From an uncultured Lachnospiraceae bacterium (lineage in GTDB: Bacteria; Bacillota; Clostridia; Lachnospirales; Lachnospiraceae): DNA of 5,604 nt. The notes under the pieces were generated by a model, which was not told where the DNA came from, searched no databases, and worked only from the letters and a program-made list of their open reading frames with translations. This document shows positions 1-4,275 of the stretch, one piece after another (the stretch's first letter is position 1; each line of letters opens with the position of its first letter). The translations under genes and the position numbers were made by a program. Where the stretch lies: positions 1 to 5,604 of the forward strand of contig CAJUMC010000097.1 in assembly GCA_910587085.1 (NCBI GenBank), written 5' to 3'.

Positions 1-2
1 GG

Positions 3-104
3 CCGCCGCTCTACAACGCGACGGACTGGAATTATATCTATTTCTGCTGCGGCCGCATGAGCTATGAGCTGCATGACGGGGAGCTGGACCCATATCTGGA
101 TTGA
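3..104 (+). CDS. 3' end of a phage hypothetical protein (partial)
   Basis: The window opens inside a gene: frame 3 is open from the first codon and encodes 33 residues ending ELDPYLD, with TGA at 102-104. The stretch around YNATDWNYIYFCCGRM is rich in aromatic residues and reads as a genuine folded-protein terminus, while the other two plus frames stop at 58-60 and 65-67. The next gene begins 16 bases downstream, as expected for the same operon. I do not recognise the family, and the start lies outside the window. The two adjacent cysteines could be structural, but too little is visible to assign a role. Confidence 0.6.
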   Translation, partial: PPLYNATDWNYIYFCCGRMSYELHDGELDPYLD

Positions 105-120
105 AGAAAGGAATGGCAAC

Positions 121-714
121 ATGAAAGTTTATTACACCTTCGGTACAGATTCCCGTTTCCCGTTCTGTGGAGGCTGGGTGGAAGTGGAAGCGCCCACCAT
201 GAAAGAAGCGCACGCGGTGTTCCGGGCGAATTTCCCGGACCGGGAGCTGGGAATCCTGAACTGCTCCGACTATTACACGGAGGCGCAGTTTTTCGGCACT
301 GACATGCCGACTGCCGGCAACCGTGGAGCCTACTGCCACCGCAGGCTCCGTGCCGGAGTGGGAAGCCGCAGCAATCACGGCCCAGCATCATTCGTCGGCC
401 TTCTTCGCCGGCAACGGATATACCAGCAGGCCCGCCGACAGGCCGCCATGGACCAGTACACCCTCGGCGAATGTCTGCATCTGTACTATGTCCTCGGCTG
501 GACCGCAGAGATCCGGGCCGGGCACCTTTTGTTCCTTGGCCGGGTTCCGGAAGAAGAAACCGAGCCGGCAGCAGGCCGCCGTTCTGCGTGGCAGTACCTC
601 TCCGCGGGTATAAAAAAGCCCGGCGGAGAAAAGGGCTCCGCCGAGTTGACCTGCCATGAAAGCACAGCATGTCAAAAGGCTCCTTGTTATTATAGCAGAG
701 CGGACAGGCTATGA
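121..714 (+). CDS. Small phage protein (MKVYYTF family-like) with long unexplained C-terminal extension
   Basis: The ATG at 121 is preceded by a purine-rich AAAGGAA site at a usable distance, and it is a better start than the in-frame ATG at 64, which lies inside the preceding gene. Residues 1-75 (MKVYYTFGTD, FPFCGGWVEVEAPTMKEAH, LNCSDYYTEAQF, GAYCHRRL) look like a small hypothetical protein common in Clostridia phages, usually about 80-100 residues long. The frame stays open for a further ~120 residues with no motif I recognise. The last part of that tail lies across a convincing minus-strand terminator and promoter (612-717). The tail may therefore be an artefact of a frameshift or recombination near 340-360, with the true product ending soon after residue 75. 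Function unknown; soluble, with no membrane segment. The start is more secure than the end. Confidence 0.5.
   Translation: MKVYYTFGTDSRFPFCGGWVEVEAPTMKEAHAVFRANFPDRELGILNCSDYYTEAQFFGTDMPTAGNRGAYCHRRLRAGVGSRSNHGPASFVGLLRRQRIYQQARRQAAMDQYTLGECLHLYYVLGWTAEIRAGHLLFLGRVPEEETEPAAGRRSAWQYLSAGIKKPGGEKGSAELTCHESTACQKAPCYYSRADRL
612..645 (-). terminator. Rho-independent terminator on the minus strand
   Basis: On the minus strand, CGGCGGAG (643-636) pairs perfectly with CTCCGCCG (628-621) across a 7-base loop (CCCTTTT). Two more pairs at the base (U-G and C-G) give a 10-bp stem. One C and then six Ts (617-612) follow. In the plus direction no T-run follows the stem, so it terminates only minus-strand transcription. 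Confidence 0.75.
612..683 (-). ncRNA. Candidate ~72-nt two-hairpin small RNA, antisense to the early operon
   Basis: The minus strand carries a near-consensus promoter at 689-717 and a strong terminator at 612-645, predicting a transcript of about 72 nt from near 683 to 612. The fold read by eye is an 8-nt 5' leader (GGAGCCUU). A first hairpin at 675-646 follows, with UUGAC/GUCAA, an A-G mismatch, UGC/GCA, then UGUG/CAUG with two wobbles, closed by a CUUU loop. The terminator hairpin comes next with no gap. The ATGs at 670 and 657 (minus strand) reach no stop before the terminator, arguing against a peptide. Lambda OOP and P22 sar are known precedents for short antisense RNAs against phage operons; that this one behaves alike is inference. 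I do not recognise the RNA family. Targets could be the overlapping plus transcript or distant mRNAs via the pyrimidine-rich terminator loop (CCCUUUU). Confidence 0.6.
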
Positions 715-717
715 CAA
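689..717 (-). promoter_or_regulatory. Minus-strand sigma-70/SigA promoter for the small RNA
   Basis: Reading the minus strand, TTGTCA (717-712) is a -35 box with one mismatch to TTGACA. It is followed by exactly 17 bases and a perfect TATAAT -10 box (694-689), itself preceded by TGC, an extended -10. The predicted transcription start is near 682-683. It is the best promoter match I found on either strand of the window, and no plus-strand promoter of similar quality was seen. Confidence 0.75.
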
Positions 718-778
718 GCGGAAAATCACAAAAAATAGAACAGATCGTCAAACAGATCCGAGGTTGGAAGGGAGCGAC

Positions 779-985
779 ATGAGAAAACAAAAATGGTACA
801 GAAAATACAGATGCCGCAGCTGCGGCATGGTATGCGACCCCGGCGAGCTGACGGGAGGCAACTGCTTTGACTGCAGGGATGCGGCGGAGCGCATGGAGAA
901 ACGGGCCGGGGCAGCTTGGTCTTCCGTCGCTCGTATAAGCATCGGAGAGCAGCCAGATGGACAGATGACACTGGAGGTGATGTGA
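779..985 (+). CDS. Small zinc-ribbon phage protein
   Basis: The ATG at 779 is preceded by GGAAGGGAG at ideal spacing, which decides this start over the upstream in-frame ATG at 656 that lies inside the small-RNA locus. The 68-residue product has a basic N-terminus (MRKQKWYRKYR), then C12-x2-C15 and C29-x2-C32 with an extra Cys at 19. This is the layout of a compact zinc ribbon that could bind nucleic acid or a protein partner. The C-terminal third is unremarkable. The stop overlaps the next start (TGATG at 983-987), indicating translational coupling. The 5' leader lies immediately downstream of the minus-strand promoter region. The exact function is unknown; zinc binding is inferred from the cysteine spacing. 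Confidence 0.8.
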   Translation: MRKQKWYRKYRCRSCGMVCDPGELTGGNCFDCRDAAERMEKRAGAAWSSVARISIGEQPDGQMTLEVM

Positions 986-1251
986 TGCAGGAGCTGGAAA
1001 ACCGTATGGTTGTTGATACCGAGTGGGAATGGAATGAGGCGCCGGCAGCGGAAATACTGAATCGGCCGGAAAGCTCCGGCTGTCCCGGATATACCAACAT
1101 CCGCACCGGGGAGTTTGTTCCGCAGGAGGACGCGTTTGCTTATGCGCTGGAAAAAACCGCACAGGATGCAGCCCGGAGACAGGAGTTTGTAGAGTATTTT
1201 TACTCCGGCAATTGGGTAAAGGAGGGATCATGGGACAGATTAAGATCATAG
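985..1251 (+). CDS. Hypothetical phage protein ending in an FVEYFYSGNW motif
   Basis: An 88-residue soluble protein. Its ATG shares a base with the preceding stop (TGATG), and GGAGGTGA sits just upstream; these decide the start over the in-frame ATG at 916. The C-terminal stretch EFVEYFYSGNWVKEG is an aromatic-acidic motif that I associate with many small early phage proteins of Clostridia, where it ends the protein as it does here. The middle (PGYTNIRTGEFVPQEDAFAYALE) reads as a short strand followed by a helix. The last 22 bases overlap the next gene. No catalytic residues can be named and the role is unknown. It is probably an accessory early protein co-translated with its neighbours. Confidence 0.8.
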   Translation: MQELENRMVVDTEWEWNEAPAAEILNRPESSGCPGYTNIRTGEFVPQEDAFAYALEKTAQDAARRQEFVEYFYSGNWVKEGSWDRLRS

Positions 1252-1403
1252 CGTCCGTAATCACCCGAGAAGAACAGCTTGAAATAGCGCGGCTGCTGAT
1301 CAAGGCCGGGTATACGGTTAGCATCAAAAAAGGCAAGGTCGTAGACGGCAAGGGAGTAACCTATATCAATTATGGAGTGGAAGATGGGAAGGAGGCATTA
1401 TGA
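1230..1403 (+). CDS. Small hypothetical phage protein (57 aa)
   Basis: The ATG at 1230 follows a near-perfect AAGGAGG site, so it is preferred to the upstream in-frame codon at 1212. The product is 57 residues with an alternating strand-helix-strand pattern: IKIIASV, then EEQLEIARLLIKAGYTVSI, then a hairpin-like KKGKVVDGKGVTYINYG. It resembles a tiny alpha/beta fold, and the phrase 'LLIKAGYTV' suggests a helix leading into a core strand. It overlaps the preceding gene by 22 bases and the following one by 4 (ATGA at 1400-1403), so expression is coupled to both. Function unknown; comparable small proteins are frequent in Lachnospiraceae prophages, which is general impression rather than a search result. 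Confidence 0.8.
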   Translation: MGQIKIIASVITREEQLEIARLLIKAGYTVSIKKGKVVDGKGVTYINYGVEDGKEAL

Positions 1404-1666
1404 AAGCAGGAGACAACGTTACCTGGGAGAGCCAGGCCGGCGGCGGCTGGACGGAAAAGAACGGAACGGTTGTGGCGGAGGTCCCGGCCGGGGAGGATGC
1501 AATAAATTATCTTCCGGAAGCTGTGGCGAAGAAAAGCTATATCAAATTCCAGGCAGTAAGCAAAAGAGATCGGGTGCTTGTCGCAGTTCCGGCCGGAAAG
1601 GATGGCCGTATTACGCATTACTACTGCCCGAGTAGGGGCGTTCTGCTTGCACAGGGGAACGAGTAA
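1400..1666 (+). CDS. Hypothetical phage protein, beta-rich (88 aa)
   Basis: It starts in an ATGA overlap with the previous gene and has GGAAGGAGG directly upstream. The 88-residue product is rich in alternating hydrophobic residues (DNVTWES, GTVVAEVPAG, SYIKFQAVSKRDRVLVAVPAG, GRITHYYCP). This suggests a small beta-barrel, possibly SH3- or KOW-like. The phrase VPAG occurs twice, at residues 28-31 and 63-66, each before a charged turn, hinting at an internal two-strand duplication. No signal peptide or membrane segment is present. A beta-barrel could bind nucleic acid or protein, but that is inference. It is the last gene before a 29-base gap that contains the ribosome site of the recombination module. 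Confidence 0.8.
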   Translation: MKAGDNVTWESQAGGGWTEKNGTVVAEVPAGEDAINYLPEAVAKKSYIKFQAVSKRDRVLVAVPAGKDGRITHYYCPSRGVLLAQGNE

Positions 1667-1695
1667 ACAAACTTTCAGTCAGGAGGATTAGGAAA

Positions 1696-2577
1696 ATGGA
1701 ATGGAATGAAATAACCGCACAGCGGACAACGACAACGGAAATTGTGGTAAGCCGGCAGGCGCAGGAAGTGCAGGCCGCCATGGTAATTGCGAAAAAATTC
1801 CCGCGGGATGAGGTGGAGAGCTATAACCGCATTATGCGGTCGTGCCAGAGAAGGAGCCTTGCGGAGCAGTCTATGTATGAGTATCCGCGCGGCGGGACGA
1901 AAGTCACAGGACCGTCGATCCGGCTTGCGGAAGCGATGGCACAGAACTGGGGCAATCTTGACTTTGGCATTATCGAGCTGGAGCAGAGAAGCGGAGAATC
2001 ACAGGTTATGGCGTATGCCTGGGATCTGGAATCCAATACCCGGCAGACAAAAATTTTTTCTGTACCGCACATTCGCAGCACAAAAAACGGAAACATCCCT
2101 TTGACGGACCCGCGTGATATTTATGAGATGGTTGCCAATCAGGGCGCACGCCGGCTGCGGGCCTGCATCCTGGGGATTATCCCGGGCGATATCATTGACG
2201 CTGCGGTAGAGCAGTGTAAGGACACCCTGGTGAAGGGGGAGAAGGAGCCGCTGATCGACCGGGTTCGAAAAATGGCAAAAGCATTCGAAGATGCCTATTC
2301 CGTTACGCTTCCAATGATCGAGAAGTATCTTGGATGCAAGTCGGAAGCGTTTTCCGAGAATGATTTTATCCGCCTGAAGAATGTGTATAAATCCCTGCGC
2401 GACGGCATGGCAAAGCGGGAGGATTATTTTGAGCTTGCCGCCCCGGCGGAATCGGAGGAATTGAAAGATCCGTTCGCAGGGAAGGCGAAGAAAAAGAAAC
2501 AGAAAACAGCGGAGCGACTGGAAGAGGAGCCGGAACCTGGATTAGGAGGTGGCGCGGATGCTGCCGGACGGGAATGA
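1696..2577 (+). CDS. Phage DNA-recombination protein, candidate single-strand annealing protein
   Basis: A 293-residue protein that starts after AGGAGGATTAGGAAA. Its core, residues ~20-180, carries striking conserved phrases: KFPRDEVESYNRIMRSCQR, YPRGGTKVTGPSIRLAEAM, QNWGNLDFGI, DPRDIYEMVANQGARRLRACIL and IIPGDIIDAAVEQC. These belong to a widespread uncharacterised phage family. Residues ~182-243 form a helical region, and the tail (250-293) is a low-complexity acidic/lysine-rich linker with AKKKKQK at 263-269. The next gene, overlapping by 20 bases, is a PD-(D/E)XK nuclease, the usual partner of annealing proteins in RecT/RecE- and Red-type pairs. Family membership is recognised from the sequence; the annealing role is inferred from position and length. 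It could instead be a ssDNA-binding or Rad52-like accessory factor. Confidence 0.7.
   Translation: MEWNEITAQRTTTTEIVVSRQAQEVQAAMVIAKKFPRDEVESYNRIMRSCQRRSLAEQSMYEYPRGGTKVTGPSIRLAEAMAQNWGNLDFGIIELEQRSGESQVMAYAWDLESNTRQTKIFSVPHIRSTKNGNIPLTDPRDIYEMVANQGARRLRACILGIIPGDIIDAAVEQCKDTLVKGEKEPLIDRVRKMAKAFEDAYSVTLPMIEKYLGCKSEAFSENDFIRLKNVYKSLRDGMAKREDYFELAAPAESEELKDPFAGKAKKKKQKTAERLEEEPEPGLGGGADAAGRE
2544..2549 (+). promoter_or_regulatory. Ribosome binding site deciding the nuclease start
   Basis: AGGAGG lies 8 bases before the ATG at 2558. A GTG at 2549 is in the same frame but overlaps this site, so it cannot be the start. The site sits inside the coding region of the preceding gene, which couples translation of the two recombination proteins. 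Confidence 0.75.
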
Positions 2578-3349
2578 TTATTACGGGAAGGAAGCCAACA
2601 AAGCCTTCTTCAGCGTCAGCCAGTACAAAGACTTTTTCCGATGCGAAGCCATGGCAATAGCAAAGATTCGGGGCGATTATGAGCCGCCTGCGACGAAGGC
2701 CATGCTGATCGGAACGATTGTGGATCGCTGGTTTGAAGGCACGCTCGACGAGCTCCGGGAGGAATCCCCCAATATTTTTTATTGCCGCAGCGGCGCGCTC
2801 CGGGCGGAGTTCCGCAAAGCGGATGAGATTATCAAACGGGTTCAGCGGGACGAGAGATTCATGCAGTTTATGAGCGGCGAGAAACAAAAGATTCTCACGT
2901 TTGAGATGTTCGGCGCAGCGTGGAAAATGAAAATGGACAGCTTTGTAGAGGAGATCTGCATCACCGATTTAAAGGTGGTGCGGAACTTCCGAAGTCTTCC
3001 TATGTGGCGGTATGACCTGCAGGGAGCGGTTTATCAGGCCGGCGTGGAGGCCAACGGTTACGGAAAGCTTCCCTTTTACCTGGCAGTGGCGACGAAAGAG
3101 GGGATCACGGATTTTGATATCTTTCATGTCGATCAGCCGACGCTTGATATGGCGCTGCGGGAGATTGCGGGAAATATGCCGCGGTTTATCGCGGTCAAGG
3201 CAGGTATGGAAGAGCCGCATTACTGTGGTGTGTGTGACTACTGCAAGAGTGTGAAAAAGTCGAGGATTCGGAATTACAATGAACTTTTCACTGGGAGATT
3301 TACCAGCGGCGCGTTTTACGAAGAGGATGAGGAAGCTGTAACAGAATAG
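2558..3349 (+). CDS. PD-(D/E)XK (DUF3799-type, RecE/RecB-like) phage exonuclease
   Basis: A 263-residue nuclease. Features in order: the N-terminal phrase FFSVSQYKDFFRCEAMA (17-33), GTIVDRWFEG (52-61), a candidate acidic residue E116, then MD at 126-127 and DLK at 137-139 forming the D...(D/E)xK active site. The QGAVYQ helix (155-160) matches the Q-x3-Y motif of RecB-family nucleases. C223, C226 and C229 (CGVCDYC), together with C29, match the four-cysteine iron-sulfur arrangement known from AddB and Cas4. Such enzymes resect double-stranded DNA ends to give single strands for annealing. The preceding gene overlaps by 20 bases and is the probable partner. The tail is acidic. Family assignment is confident; the iron-sulfur cluster is an inference from cysteine spacing. 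Confidence 0.85.
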   Translation: MLPDGNDYYGKEANKAFFSVSQYKDFFRCEAMAIAKIRGDYEPPATKAMLIGTIVDRWFEGTLDELREESPNIFYCRSGALRAEFRKADEIIKRVQRDERFMQFMSGEKQKILTFEMFGAAWKMKMDSFVEEICITDLKVVRNFRSLPMWRYDLQGAVYQAGVEANGYGKLPFYLAVATKEGITDFDIFHVDQPTLDMALREIAGNMPRFIAVKAGMEEPHYCGVCDYCKSVKKSRIRNYNELFTGRFTSGAFYEEDEEAVTE

Positions 3350-3400
3350 ATTCCCGAAGATTTTATTTTGACTTTCTTCGTATTAGATAAGGAGGACAAC

Positions 3401-3613
3401 ATGCCAAAGTATTATAGATTCCGCTATCACGCGGGTTATCCCGGTTCCGAAGATTCCGCGGTGTATAAATTTCCGGAGGATGTGCCGGAGGTCGCCATTC
3501 AGGTAGAGTTCAACGACTGGTATGAAAGCTGCCGGACGGACAGCGGAGATTTCGAAGAGATTTCGGAGGACGAGGCGGCGGCGGCCGGCATTGACGTGGA
3601 TTATGATTGTTAA
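3401..3613 (+). CDS. Small, strongly acidic phage protein
   Basis: The ATG at 3401 follows AAGGAGGACAAC, an ideal ribosome site, so the in-frame TTG at 3368 is not needed. The 70-residue product has an aromatic basic start (MPKYYRFRYHAGYPG) and an acidic remainder. By my count there are about 18 Asp/Glu against 5 Lys/Arg, with a short alanine run (59-62). The DNA encoding that run is a GCG/GCC tract. It sits directly after the nuclease gene with a 51-base spacer. I recall similar YYRFRYHAGYP proteins in Clostridia phages, without known function. The charge would suit a DNA mimic or a protein-binding inhibitor, but nothing in the sequence proves this. Confidence 0.75.
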   Translation: MPKYYRFRYHAGYPGSEDSAVYKFPEDVPEVAIQVEFNDWYESCRTDSGDFEEISEDEAAAAGIDVDYDC

Positions 3614-3643
3614 AGCAGCAGGATTCTGCCAGAAAGGATTCCA

Positions 3644-3862
3644 ATGGACGAAGTAAAAAAAGCAATTCATCTTGCCATGCAGGAACTTCGCAAAGAGTAC
3701 GGGGAAGAGGCACAGCTGGAGGATGGGGACGATGTTGTCACAGTATTTAACAACTGTGTACTTATTCTTTCGATGCATCAGGGCGAGATCGGCGTTCAGT
3801 TTGTGGGTGGGAAGCCGCTCCGGGTGGATGCGGCATTAAGTTTCTACAAAGAGGCGGAATAG
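3644..3862 (+). CDS. Small hypothetical phage protein (72 aa)
   Basis: The ATG at 3644 follows GAAAGGATTCCA, a moderate ribosome site, 30 bases after the previous stop. The product begins with an amphipathic helix (EVKKAIHLAMQELRKEYGEEA). Two or three strands follow (DDVVTVFNNCVLILSMHQGEIGVQFVGG), and it closes with a helix (RVDAALSFYKEAE). This is a compact alpha-beta-alpha layout with no cofactor or catalytic motif. The stop TAG at 3860-3862 is followed one base later by a possible 20-residue ORF. No homologue with known function is recognised; the reading frame is supported by the protein-like pattern and the ribosome site. Confidence 0.75.
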   Translation: MDEVKKAIHLAMQELRKEYGEEAQLEDGDDVVTVFNNCVLILSMHQGEIGVQFVGGKPLRVDAALSFYKEAE

Positions 3863-3863
3863 C

Positions 3864-3926
3864 ATGGAGATATCACGAAAAACGGCGGCGGTTGGTTTAC
3901 GCCGCCGGAAAGAGAGTGTGGAATGA
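3864..3926 (+). CDS. Possible 20-residue leader ORF coupled to the antirepressor gene
   Basis: The ATG at 3864 opens a frame of 20 codons ending at TGA 3924-3926, which overlaps the ATG of the next gene as ATGA. A GAGGCGG sequence (3851-3857) upstream could serve as ribosome site. The peptide is basic in its middle (GLRRRKE) and has no other feature. It fills the 60-base gap between two genes almost exactly, and its middle codons form a GC-rich hairpin. This geometry would suit a translational coupler for the downstream gene. Chance is a real alternative at this length. Confidence 0.35.
   Translation: MEISRKTAAVGLRRRKESVE
3878..3907 (-). terminator. GC-rich hairpin with T-run in the minus orientation
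   Basis: CGGCGGCG (3883-3890) and CGCCGCCG (3900-3907) form a perfect 8-bp stem with a 9-base loop. On the minus strand the stem is followed by five Ts (3882-3878), the form of a modest Rho-independent terminator. No minus-strand promoter was found upstream of it. In the plus direction there is no T-run, so there it may act only as an mRNA hairpin in front of the antirepressor gene. Confidence 0.45.
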
Positions 3927-4258
3927 ACGAAATCATCAGGGTCAATTATGAGACAGAACAGCCGACCGTATCGGCAAGAGAACTGTATGCCGCGCTGGGG
4001 ATTGAAAAACGGTTCAGCGCATGGTTTGAAACGAATTCGCAGGGCTTCCTAGAAGGAGAGGATTTTACAAGCGTACTTTCGGGTACGGTTGTAAATAATG
4101 GGGCGCACAGGGATTTGCAGGACTACCTCCTGACGATGGACATGGCAAAGCATATCTGCCTTATGAGCCGCACAGACAAGGGCCGACAGTGCCGGCAGTA
4201 TCTCATTGATCTGGAAAAGGTGTGGAACACCCCGGAGCAGGTGATGGTTGAGATTTAG
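3923..4258 (+). CDS. AntA-domain antirepressor, lacking its usual C-terminal domain
   Basis: A 111-residue protein consisting almost wholly of an AntA/AntB antirepressor domain (about residues 12-100). It shows VSARELYAALGIEKRFSAWF (16-35), then EGEDFTSVLS, DYLLTMDMAKHICLMSRTDKG and QYLIDLEKVWNTPEQVM. In phages this domain normally precedes a second domain (ANT, KilA-C or ORF6C type), giving roughly 200-270 residues, and the combined protein relieves repressor control or binds DNA. Here the frame ends two residues after PEQVMV, just where the second domain usually begins. The next gene starts 17 bases later. It may be a degenerate remnant, a recombination product, or a stand-alone form that still interacts with repressors. 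The start has only a weak ribosome site (GAAAGAGAG), consistent with coupling to the short ORF before it. Confidence 0.8.
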   Translation: MNEIIRVNYETEQPTVSARELYAALGIEKRFSAWFETNSQGFLEGEDFTSVLSGTVVNNGAHRDLQDYLLTMDMAKHICLMSRTDKGRQCRQYLIDLEKVWNTPEQVMVEI

Positions 4259-4275
4259 GACAGGAGGTATCCGAG

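Noticed and set aside
322..352. Inverted repeat GGAGCCT/AGGCTCC (325-331 and 343-349)
   Set aside because: A 7-bp stem with wobble extensions and an 11-base loop, but no T-run on either strand. It lies in coding sequence and is explicable by GC-rich composition.
323..613. Second plus frame as a separate 96-residue gene
   Set aside because: No ribosome site precedes it and the product is Pro/Ser/Thr-rich without a motif. It may hint at a frameshift, but it is not supported as an independent gene.
388..675. Minus-strand open frame that would start just downstream of the minus-strand promoter
   Set aside because: The strong terminator at 612-645 lies about 30 bases after its start, so little of it would be transcribed. 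The product has no recognisable features.
62..1351. A 429-codon open frame on the minus strand
   Set aside because: It spans several well-supported plus-strand genes, its product is rich in Pro, Ser, Cys and Arg with no domain, and it contains the small-RNA terminator. It is a shadow of GC-rich codons on the other strand.
1372..1635. Plus-strand 87-codon frame overlapping the gene at 1400
   Set aside because: It lacks a ribosome site as good as that of the 1400 start, and its Arg/Gly-rich product looks like an off-frame translation.
3355..3380. CGAAGA/TCTTCG inverted repeat in the gap after the nuclease gene
   Set aside because: The 6-bp AT-containing stem with a 14-base loop is too weak for a terminator, and no T-run follows it.
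3368..3396. TTGACT with TAGATA as a plus-strand promoter
   Set aside because: The spacing between the boxes is only about 10 bp, far from 17, so it is not a credible promoter.
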